A stretch of 64,000 nt of DNA, taken from assembly GCF_040907265.1 (NCBI RefSeq), contig NZ_JBFOHP010000002.1:3963501-4027500 (forward strand), read 5' to 3'. Below the pieces are notes generated by a model, which worked only from the letters and a program-made list of their open reading frames with translations, was not told the DNA's origin and did not search any database. Shown here one piece after another: positions 22,671 to 29,937 of this stretch. Origin of the DNA: Streptomyces sclerotialus (GTDB lineage: Bacteria > Actinomycetota > Actinomycetes > Streptomycetales > Streptomycetaceae). The position numbers and the translations under genes were made by a program. Each line of letters starts with the position of its first letter. Position 1 is the first letter of the stretch.

Positions 22671-23978
22671 TCAGGCCTTTCGGGGAGTACGGGTGGCTCG
22701 CGAAGGAAGGTTGCGGACGCGGAAGGCGACGGCGGCGACAGCCAGTGCCGCGGGCAGCAGTAGGAACGGCCCGCAGAAGAGGAGCACGACTCCCATCGCG
22801 GCGCTGCCGACCAGAGCGCCGGTGCGCAGGGAGCTTCGTCGGGGCAGTAGAACGACCGCGGCCAGCAGACCGGCCAGGGTGACGGCGACGAGACAGGCGG
22901 AAGTGGCCCGGAACAGCGAGTCCAGGCCGAGCAGCCCGAAAGCGGAGGCCAGCATGACGGCCACGGAAGACAGGGCGAGAACCGTGAGGGGGCGTCGGGG
23001 CTCAGCTCCAGGTCCGGCGGAATCCGTCGCCAGCAGACGGGGCATGGCGCCCTCACGGCCGAGAGCCTGTCCCAGGCGAGCGCCTCCCGCCAAGTAGGTG
23101 TTGACGGCTCCGAAGGTGAGCAGGAGTGCTGCCGCGGCGGCCAGTGGGCGGGCAGCTGGGCCGATTCCCCGTTCCAGCAGGAGCGTGAGCGGAGTCGTGG
23201 TCGTTCCGGCCCGTCCTCCGAGCACTCCGATGGTGACCACCGCCAGGCCCAGATAGAGCACAGCGACGATTCCCCAGGCCAGCAGGGTGGCACGGGGCAG
23301 ATCCCGCTGGGGTGCGGAGAACTCCGCCGAGAGATGGCTGAGAGCCTCCCAGCCCGCGAAGGCGAAGAAGAGGACCACGGCCGCGTCACCCACCGATGCC
23401 CACCCCTGAGGCAGGAAGGGAGTGAAGTGGTCACGCTCGACCTGTGGACTCGTCACGGCGATGGTGACCGCCAGCAACAGGGCGAGGAAGCCGACCATGA
23501 GCAGCTGCAGCCGGCCGGACAAGCGCAGACCCACGAGATTGGCCCCGTAAGCCGCGGCGAGGACCAAGAGCGCGAACACCAGGGCGGCACCGCGCCCCCG
23601 CCCCCCGACAGCAGCCGCGTACTGACCACCGATCAGTGCCGCAGCGGGTACGCCTAGGGGCACGGCCCAGAAGAACCACCAGCCTGCCGGGGCCGCCCAC
23701 CGCTTGCCGAAGGCCCGCTGGACGAAAGAAGCAACGCCACCACCGCCCGGATGACGGGCCCCCAGCGCCGCGAAGGCCAGGGCGATCGGCAGGCTCACGG
23801 CGATCAGGCCGAGCCAGGCCAGCACCGAAGCAGGTCCCGCGACCGCCGCCGCTGAGGACGCCAGAGCCAGTGCCCCCGGCCCCAGCACCGCCCCTACGCA
23901 CAACGCCGTACCCGTCCCGATTGCCAGCCCTCCGCGTGAGCGCCCCGGAACAGTGTCCGGCAGCTGCGTCCTCTCCAT
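22671..23978 (-). CDS. APC-family amino-acid permease
   Basis: 435 residues with about 12 hydrophobic segments. The first reads TALCVGAVLGPGALALASSAA, the APC consensus where the substrate backbone binds, and GWEALSHLSAEFSAPQRDLPRA matches the conserved loop after helix 6. It resembles the YjeH/L-methionine and branched-chain exporter branch (short, GPGxL), so export is possible. It is divergent from an AsnC/Lrp-type regulator, a frequent arrangement for such exporters. GGGAGAG precedes the ATG. The methyltransferase gene follows after 6 bp. Confidence 0.87.
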   Translation of the reverse strand: MERTQLPDTVPGRSRGGLAIGTGTALCVGAVLGPGALALASSAAAVAGPASVLAWLGLIAVSLPIALAFAALGARHPGGGGVASFVQRAFGKRWAAPAGWWFFWAVPLGVPAAALIGGQYAAAVGGRGRGAALVFALLVLAAAYGANLVGLRLSGRLQLLMVGFLALLLAVTIAVTSPQVERDHFTPFLPQGWASVGDAAVVLFFAFAGWEALSHLSAEFSAPQRDLPRATLLAWGIVAVLYLGLAVVTIGVLGGRAGTTTTPLTLLLERGIGPAARPLAAAAALLLTFGAVNTYLAGGARLGQALGREGAMPRLLATDSAGPGAEPRRPLTVLALSSVAVMLASAFGLLGLDSLFRATSACLVAVTLAGLLAAVVLLPRRSSLRTGALVGSAAMGVVLLFCGPFLLLPAALAVAAVAFRVRNLPSRATRTPRKA

Positions 23979-24085
23979 AGCACTCTCCCGTCGATATTCG
24001 GCGTGCCAGAGAGAAGGTAGAGCGATGAACCAGAAGGTGGGTAAATAACTGAATCTAGTTCGGCGAGCGATGCAGAATACCGGTC

Positions 24086-24553
24086 ATGGACGAACTTGAT
24101 TCGCTGATCCTGGATCACCTGCAGCGCGATGCGCGGATCACCAACCGGGAGCTCGCCCGCACGCTCGGCATAGCCCCGTCCACGTGCCTGGAACGAGTCC
24201 GAGCTCTGCGCGAACGCGGCGTGATCACCGGCTACCATGCGGCAGTCGACCTACGAAGCCTCAACCGTCGGGTGCAGGCACTGCTGTCCATTCAGGTGCG
24301 GCCACTGAGCAGAGACGTCATCGAAGGCTTCAAGAGCTACGTCACCGACCTGCCGGAAGTACTGTCCGTCTTCGTCATCGCCGGTAGCGACGACTTCCTG
24401 GTGCACGTGGCCGTTCAGGACGTCGACCAGCTGCACACTTTCCTCATGGACCGCTTCAGCCAGCGCCGCGAGATCGTCAACTTCCGCAGTTCAGTGATCT
24501 ACCAACACGTCAGCACGCCCGTGGTCAGCCGTTTGGAAGACGGCTCTCCGTAG
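24086..24553 (+). CDS. Lrp/AsnC-family transcriptional regulator
   Basis: 155 residues. The AsnC helix-turn-helix (about 1-60; LDSLILDHLQRDARITNRELARTLGIAPSTCLERVRALRERGVI) is followed by a RAM ligand domain (about 70-145; VLSVFVIAGSDDFLVHVAVQD). AsnC-type regulators sense amino acids and often control a divergent transport gene; here the permease start is 107 bp away on the other strand. The intergenic region contains AT-rich GAATCTAGTTC and CGATATTCGG segments suitable for Lrp binding. No clear Shine-Dalgarno sequence precedes the ATG. It is convergent with rtcB. Confidence 0.9.
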   Translation: MDELDSLILDHLQRDARITNRELARTLGIAPSTCLERVRALRERGVITGYHAAVDLRSLNRRVQALLSIQVRPLSRDVIEGFKSYVTDLPEVLSVFVIAGSDDFLVHVAVQDVDQLHTFLMDRFSQRREIVNFRSSVIYQHVSTPVVSRLEDGSP

Positions 24554-24636
24554 GCAGCCACCGCCGACAGGGCTGCCGACCGAGCGCGACGCCTTCACGG
24601 TGCCCGACCACTGCAGCCCGGGCAGCAGCGCTGCAC

Positions 24637-25893
24637 TCAGCCCTTCACGCAGATGACCTGCTTGAGCTTGGCGACGACCTGTACCAGGTCGCGCTGCTGC
24701 TCGATCACCTTGCCGATGGGCTTGTAGGCGCCGGGGATCTCGTCCACGACGCCGGAGTCCTTGCGGCACTCCACGCCCGCTGTCTGCTCCTCCAGATCCT
24801 TCGTGGAGAACCGCTTCTTCGCGGCGTTGCGGCTCATCTTGCGGCCGGCGCCGTGGGAGGCGGAGTTGAAGGACTTCTCGTTGCCCAGGCCACGGACGAT
24901 GTAGGACTCCGTCCCCATCGAGCCGGGGATGATGCCCCACTCACCGCCCCGGGCGCTGATCGCTCCCTTACGGGTGACCAGGAGATCCATACCGTCGTAG
25001 CGCTCTTCGCTGACATAGTTGTGATGGCAGCTGATCACGCCAGGGCGGTACTCGACGGTCCTCATCTGACCTTCGGCATCCTCCTGCTGGCAGGAGATCA
25101 CCGGCTCGAAGGTCGGGCGGGCCTTCGCGAACTCCTTGCGGACGACGTCCTGGAAGAGGGCCATCATGATCGCGCGGTTGTGCTTGGCGTACTCCTGCGC
25201 CCAGAACAGGTCGTTGCGGTACGCCGCCATCTGCGGGGTGTCCGCGATGAAGACGGCGAGGTCGCGGTCGACCAGGCCCTGGTTGTGCGGCAGCTTCTGG
25301 GCCTCGCCGATGTGGAAGTCGGCGAGCTCCTTGCCGATGTTGCGGGAGCCGGAGTGCAGCATCAGCCAGACGGAGTCGTTCTCGTCCAGGCAGAACTCGA
25401 TGAAGTGGTTGCCCGAGCCGAGCGTGCCCATCTGCTTCACCGCCCGGTCCTGCCGGAACTTGACCGCGTCGGCGATGCCGTCGAAGCGGGTCCAGAAGTC
25501 GTCCCAGCCGGCCGTGCCGTAACCGTGCAGGCGGGCCGGGTCCACCGGGTCGTCGTGCATGCCGCGCCCCACCGGGATCGCCTGCTCGATCCTCGAGCGG
25601 AGGCGGGAGAGGTCGGCGGGCAGGTCGTCCGCCGTGAGGGAGGTCTTGACCGCGGACATCCCGCAGCCGATGTCGACGCCGACCGCCGCCGGGCAGACCG
25701 CGCCGTGCATCGCGATGACCGAGCCGACCGTGGCGCCCTTGCCGTAGTGCACGTCCGGCATCACGGCGAGACCCTTGATCCACGGCAGTGTCGCGACGTT
25801 GCGCAGCTGCTGGAGTGCGGCCCCTTCGACCGTGGCCGGGTCCGTCCACATGCGGATGGGGACCTGAGCACCGGGCACTTCTACGTACGACAT
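24637..25893 (-). CDS. rtcB: RtcB RNA ligase, full length
   Basis: 418 residues, close to the usual ~400. Conserved elements: metal-binding PAAVGVDIGCGMSA (Asp and Cys ligands), GTLGSGNHFIEF, SCHHNYV, GSMGT and SHGAGRKMSRN, whose His is guanylylated by GTP. RtcB joins 2',3'-cyclic phosphate or 3'-phosphate ends to 5'-OH ends using GTP and Mn2+, acting in RNA repair. GAGGAAG precedes the ATG at 25893. No archease or rtcA gene is adjacent. The 3' third is duplicated at 21494-21895. The 5' flank (25894-26000) is unusually AT-rich (AGAAAAAGTAAAAAG). Confidence 0.93.
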   Translation of the reverse strand: MSYVEVPGAQVPIRMWTDPATVEGAALQQLRNVATLPWIKGLAVMPDVHYGKGATVGSVIAMHGAVCPAAVGVDIGCGMSAVKTSLTADDLPADLSRLRSRIEQAIPVGRGMHDDPVDPARLHGYGTAGWDDFWTRFDGIADAVKFRQDRAVKQMGTLGSGNHFIEFCLDENDSVWLMLHSGSRNIGKELADFHIGEAQKLPHNQGLVDRDLAVFIADTPQMAAYRNDLFWAQEYAKHNRAIMMALFQDVVRKEFAKARPTFEPVISCQQEDAEGQMRTVEYRPGVISCHHNYVSEERYDGMDLLVTRKGAISARGGEWGIIPGSMGTESYIVRGLGNEKSFNSASHGAGRKMSRNAAKKRFSTKDLEEQTAGVECRKDSGVVDEIPGAYKPIGKVIEQQRDLVQVVAKLKQVICVKG

Positions 25894-26072
25894 GACTTCC
25901 TCATTCCCCCGAAATGACAGAAAAAGTAAAAAGAGAAGGAAACGCAAAACGCAGACATAGCACCCGATCGGCGACAACGAACCGGCGTGCGTGGCGATGC
26001 GTGCGGTAGACATTGTGTCCATCAGCCGCCGCACGGCGGCAACCGGATTTCGTACGGAAGGAGCCGGTGACG

Positions 26073-27146
26073 GTGGAGCGAAGGTCGTCCGTACGAGGGG
26101 CTGCCGTGGCGGCCGCCGTGGCGCTGGCCACCCTCCTCACCAGCTGCTCCGGCGGCTCCGACGCCGACTCGGGGGCCGCGGACTCCAAGGGCGGCGGCAG
26201 CACGTCGTCGGCGCCGGTGGCCGAGCCGGGCAAGTTCGACTCGCTGCCCGAGCCGTGCGGGCTGCCCGCCCGGAGCACGCTGCGCAGCCTGCTGCCCACC
26301 GACGGCACCCCGGAGACCCGCGCCGAGGCCGAGAAGGTCTACCGCGGCCAGGCCGACATCACCTTCGACACCGACCGCCGGGTCGGCTGCCGCTGGAAGC
26401 GCGAGACCTCCGAGGGCTCCCGTCACCTCACCATCGACCTGCAGCGCGTCGTGTCGTACGACGGGTCAGCCAGCGATGACGACAAGGCCCAGGAGCTGTA
26501 CGCCAAGAAGGAGCTCGCGGCCCACATCCCGACCGACTCGTCGAAGACCCCGCCGGTCCGCACCCCGACAGCGGACGCGAGCAAGGGGTCGGGCGGGCAG
26601 CAGGACGAGAAGGACGAGCAGGGCCGGAAGGCGAGCGACGAGCCGGGCGGCTCCGGCGCCGCGGCCGACGAGCGCGGCAACCGCCCCTCCGGCGGCAAGG
26701 GTGCCGCCGCCGATCCCTCGGGCGGTCCGTCCGCCCGTCCGGAGAAGGGGGGCGCCGGCGAAGCCACCGGGAAGGGGGCCGGTGACGGCTCGCAGCCGTC
26801 GGGCACCCGTACGGCCGAAAGCGACGCGTCCGGTTCCCCCGACGACTCCCCTTCCCCCGGCTCCCCCGGCTCCTCCGGTTCCGAGGAGTCCCCCGACACG
26901 GCGGCGAGCCTCGCGCCGCGCCCGCTCAGCGACCTCGGCGACGCCGCCTTCCTGGACGACGCGCTGGTCACGGCGGATTCCGGCCTGCACCGCGACATCA
27001 CGGTCGTCTTCCGGTCCTCGAATGTGATCGTCACCATTGAGTACGACCAGTGGTCCACCGACAAGACCGTCCTTCCCGACCGTCGTGAGCTGCAGGAAAA
27101 GGCCCAGAAGCTGGCAGCGGAGCTGGCCGCGCACTGGACCGGATGA
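26073..27146 (+). CDS. DUF3558-type lipoprotein with low-complexity linker
   Basis: 357 residues. The signal peptide ends in a lipobox (LATLLTSC), so the mature protein should be lipid-anchored outside the membrane. The first domain (about 50-140; EPCGLPARSTLRSLLPT ... RVGCRWKRE ... LTIDLQRV) and the last (about 285-355; DLGDAAFLDDALV ... VVFRSSNVIVTIEYDQ) together form a DUF3558 fold. They are split by about 140 residues of Ser/Gly/Pro/Asp-rich sequence, an unusual insertion. GTG at 26073 is preferred, 9 bases after GGAAGGAG; GTG at 26067 is an alternative. A paralogue follows directly. Confidence 0.78.
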   Translation: MERRSSVRGAAVAAAVALATLLTSCSGGSDADSGAADSKGGGSTSSAPVAEPGKFDSLPEPCGLPARSTLRSLLPTDGTPETRAEAEKVYRGQADITFDTDRRVGCRWKRETSEGSRHLTIDLQRVVSYDGSASDDDKAQELYAKKELAAHIPTDSSKTPPVRTPTADASKGSGGQQDEKDEQGRKASDEPGGSGAAADERGNRPSGGKGAAADPSGGPSARPEKGGAGEATGKGAGDGSQPSGTRTAESDASGSPDDSPSPGSPGSSGSEESPDTAASLAPRPLSDLGDAAFLDDALVTADSGLHRDITVVFRSSNVIVTIEYDQWSTDKTVLPDRRELQEKAQKLAAELAAHWTG

Positions 27147-27295
27147 GCGGTGACGGCCGCCGTGACCGGTTACCGTCGGCGAGTAACGACGTGAATCGGC
27201 CACCGGCGCCCGGCCGCCGCGTACCGTGCGACCCAGGGGCCACCTGGGCCCTGCGCGCGGAACGGCCGCTCGCACGACGATGAAGCGAAGGAACC

Positions 27296-28006
27296 ATGCA
27301 CCGTTCAGCCAAGCGACTCGCCAGCTACCTCGCCTGCGCAGCCGTACCGGTGATGCTCGTCGCCGGCTGCTCCGACGACTCCGGCAAGGAGTCGGGCGAC
27401 GAGGCCTCGAAGTCCGCCTCCCCGAGCTCCTCGCCGAAGGTGGCACCGGGCAAGTACAAGAAGCTCCCCGACCCCTGCAAGGCCATCACCAAGGACCGCG
27501 TCAAGAAGATGCTGCCCGCCGTGAAGGACGAGAGCGGCGAGGAGGGCAAGAGCAGCGACACCGCCGCGCACGGCACCTGCACCTGGAGCAGCGAGGAGCG
27601 GCAGGGCAAGGGCGGCATCGACGGCACGCAGTTCCGCTGGCTCGCGGTCAACCTGCAGCGCTACGACTCCGACCCCGCGCTGGGCTCCGGCGACAAGCGC
27701 GCCACCGGCTTCTTCAACAAGCAGGTCGACGCCGCCAAGACCACCAAGGACGCCAAGAACGTCAAGAGCGAGGCCGCCAAGGACATCGGCGACCAGGCGA
27801 CGATGGTCACCTACGACCTGAAGAAGGACGGCAACGACTTCAAGAACCAGACGCTCGTCGCCCGTACCGCCAACGCCGTGGTCACGATCAACTTCAACGG
27901 CGCGGGCCTGGCCGGCGCGAAGACGCCGAAGGGCGACGAGATGGTGAAGGACGCGGAGGAGGCCGCGAAGCAGGCCGTCAACGCGATCGCCCAGGCGAAC
28001 AAGTAA
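27296..28006 (+). CDS. DUF3558 lipoprotein
   Basis: 236 residues with signal peptide and lipobox LVAGC, then a Ser/Lys-rich linker and a compact DUF3558 domain: LPDPCKAITKDRVKKMLP, GTCTWSS, WLAVNLQRY, IGDQATMVTYDLKK and VVTINFNGAG. It is the uninterrupted counterpart of the upstream gene, 149 bp away, from which it probably arose by duplication. GAAGGA precedes the ATG. Surface-exposed; function of DUF3558 not established. Its final codons lie in a 20-bp tandem repeat that runs past the stop. Confidence 0.87.
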   Translation: MHRSAKRLASYLACAAVPVMLVAGCSDDSGKESGDEASKSASPSSSPKVAPGKYKKLPDPCKAITKDRVKKMLPAVKDESGEEGKSSDTAAHGTCTWSSEERQGKGGIDGTQFRWLAVNLQRYDSDPALGSGDKRATGFFNKQVDAAKTTKDAKNVKSEAAKDIGDQATMVTYDLKKDGNDFKNQTLVARTANAVVTINFNGAGLAGAKTPKGDEMVKDAEEAAKQAVNAIAQANK

Positions 28007-28066
28007 TCGCCGAGGCGGACAAGCAACCGCCGAGGCGAACAAGCAGCCCTCGAGGCGAACAAGCAG
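27985..28066. repeat. 20-bp tandem repeat across a stop codon
   Basis: Four copies of a 20-bp unit (GCCGAGGCGAACAAGCARCC type; AGGCGAACAAG or AGGCGGACAAG begins at 27993, 28013, 28033 and 28053). The first copy encodes the C-terminus and stop of the DUF3558 gene; the others are non-coding. The unit is not a multiple of three, so copy-number change would alter the protein end only if the first copy changed. Confidence 0.8.
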
Positions 28067-28205
28067 GTCATACCCGCCGTACCCGTACCACGGGCCCACG
28101 CCCCGGCGTACCACTCGGGTAACGCCTGCGGCCCTCCCCGCTCCCGGCCCCACAGGTGTGCCAGGCTAGGCGCGCCAGTCAGCCGAGTACGGGGAGGGAT
28201 CGCGG

Positions 28206-29483
28206 GTGGCCGCGATGCGGATGAGTCGTACGCACCGAATACTCATCGGCGTGGTCGTCGCGGGCGCGCTGGTGATCGCCGCGATCGGCTTCGCGGGGTC
28301 GTACTCGGCGGTCCGCGCCCTCGCCGAGAAGAAGGGCTTCGGCGCCTTCTCCTACGTCTTCCCGATCGGCATCGACGCGGGGATCGTCGTCCTCCTCGCC
28401 CTCGACCTGCTGCTGACCTGGATCCGCATCCCCTTCCCGCTGCTGCGCCAGACCGCCTGGCTGCTGACGGCCGCGACGATCGCCTTCAACGGCGCCGCGG
28501 CCTGGCCCGATCCGCTCGGCGTCGGCATGCACGCGGTGATCCCCGTGCTCTTCGTCGTCGCGGTCGAGGCCGCCCGGCACGCGGTCGGCCGGATCGCCGA
28601 CCTCACCGCCGACAAGCACATGGAAGGCGTCCGGCTCTCCCGCTGGCTGCTCGCCCCCGGTTCGACGTTCCGGCTGTGGCGCCGGATGAAGCTGTGGGAA
28701 CTGCGCTCGTACGAGCAGGTGATCAAGCTGGAGCAGGACCGGCTGGTGTACCAGGCGCGGCTGCGGTCCCGGTACGGGCGTGCGTGGCGGCGCAAGGCGC
28801 CGGTGGAGTCGATGATGCCGCTGCGGCTGGCGCGGTACGGCGTGCCGCTCGCGGAGACGGCCCCGGCGGGACTCGCGGCGGCGGGGATCGAACCCTCGCG
28901 CGAGCCGCGGGGAGCGGAACTCCGGGCCGAGCTCGACCCCGCGGAGCGCGACGTGGCGCCCCGGGAGCACCCGGCGCCGGTCGGCCCGGGCGAGGCCGTC
29001 GAGCCGATCGAGGCGCCCGCTCCCGCCCACGAAGTGACGAACTTCGCCCACGAAGTGACAGCCTCCGCCCATGAAGTGACCGCCCGGGAGGAGGCCGTCT
29101 CGCAGCTCACCGTCCCCGTCGCCCCTGGTCGCAGTCGCCCCCTCGGCAACGCCGGCGCGCCGGTCCCGACCCCGGCCCCGGCCCCCGAGCAGCGGACGGC
29201 GGCCGTACCCGAGCCGGAGCTGGAGTACGTCCCCGAGCCGCCTGTGGAGACACTGCCCGACGGGCTGACCCGCGACGAGCAGTTCTACGTGGCGTACCGC
29301 GCATACGTGGCCGAGAAGAACGATTTCCCCGACCCGCACCAGTTCGCCCGCTACCTGCTCAACACCTACAACGTCACCGGCAGGGACGGGGACGGCCCGC
29401 TGAGCGGCAACTACCTCCGCCCGCACCTGCGCGAGTTCCGTCAGCGCTTCCGCCAGGAGATGGAGAGCGAGCACATCGCCTGA
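28206..29483 (+). CDS. DUF2637 membrane protein (SpdB-like)
   Basis: 425 residues. Four membrane helices in the first ~130 residues carry the DUF2637 pattern (SYSAVRALAEKKGF, FPIGIDAGIVVLLALDL, FNGAAAWPDPLGVGMHAVIPVLFVVAVEAARHAV). A basic region (150-200), a Pro/Ala/Glu-rich linker and a conserved C-terminal helical domain (DEQFYVAYRAYVAEKNDFPDPHQFARYLLN) follow. The linker contains three copies of the heptapeptide HEVTxxA (DNA 29028-29090). DUF2637 proteins are related to plasmid spread proteins, but chromosomal copies like this have no known role. GTG at 28206 has GGGGAGGG upstream. Confidence 0.85.
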   Translation: MAAMRMSRTHRILIGVVVAGALVIAAIGFAGSYSAVRALAEKKGFGAFSYVFPIGIDAGIVVLLALDLLLTWIRIPFPLLRQTAWLLTAATIAFNGAAAWPDPLGVGMHAVIPVLFVVAVEAARHAVGRIADLTADKHMEGVRLSRWLLAPGSTFRLWRRMKLWELRSYEQVIKLEQDRLVYQARLRSRYGRAWRRKAPVESMMPLRLARYGVPLAETAPAGLAAAGIEPSREPRGAELRAELDPAERDVAPREHPAPVGPGEAVEPIEAPAPAHEVTNFAHEVTASAHEVTAREEAVSQLTVPVAPGRSRPLGNAGAPVPTPAPAPEQRTAAVPEPELEYVPEPPVETLPDGLTRDEQFYVAYRAYVAEKNDFPDPHQFARYLLNTYNVTGRDGDGPLSGNYLRPHLREFRQRFRQEMESEHIA

Positions 29484-29485
29484 CC

Positions 29486-29578
29486 GGGCGGGTCGGACGG
29501 CAGCCTTTCCCCCGTCAGGCGGGTCGGACGGCGGTCTTTCCCCGTCAGGCGGGTCAGACGGCGGTCTTTCCGCCGTCC
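29486..29578. repeat. About 30-bp tandem repeat, three copies
   Basis: Units beginning GGCGGGTCGGACGGC at about 29487, 29518 and 29548, each ending near CTTTCCCCGTCA. They fill the space between the DUF2637 gene and the convergent small membrane protein gene and run into the latter's 3' end. Confidence 0.7.
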
Positions 29579-29805
29579 GCCGCCCTCGTCTCCCTCGTTT
29601 TCTTGCGGTCGGTCTCGCTCCACCAGACGACCGCGGCGCCCGCGGCCAGCATCGTCACGTAGGCCCACAGTGGCGGCGTGTCGACCCAGCGGTGCAGCAG
29701 GCCCCATTCGGAGTCGGTGAAGAAGCGCCCGCCGAGGCCCATCGCGCCCTGGATGAGGGCGAGCCAGCCGAGGAGACCGACGCCGGCCTTCAGGTATCCG
29801 TTCAT
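29554..29805 (-). CDS. Small two-TM membrane protein
   Basis: 83 residues, not assigned to a family. Two hydrophobic segments (about 6-26, LKAGVGLLGWLALIQGAMGLG, and 46-64, PPLWAYVTMLAAGAAVVWW) flank a short exposed loop with GRFFTDSEWGLLHRW. A charged tail (SETDRKKTRETR) follows. The start at 29805 gives a typical N-terminus (MNGYLKAG), but the ribosome-binding site is weak. It is 133 bp downstream of lysS on the same strand and may be read through from it. Confidence 0.65.
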   Translation of the reverse strand: MNGYLKAGVGLLGWLALIQGAMGLGGRFFTDSEWGLLHRWVDTPPLWAYVTMLAAGAAVVWWSETDRKKTRETRAADGGKTAV

Positions 29806-29937
29806 GTGTCCACGGTCACGGAAACGGCCCCGGGAATCATCGTTCCCGGGGCCGAGCCCGTCCTGCGTGGCCTCCGCCGAAAGTCGCAGCCGCACGCCCT
29901 CCCGGCGGCGGGTGCGTCCGCGGCGGACGCCTGCCGG

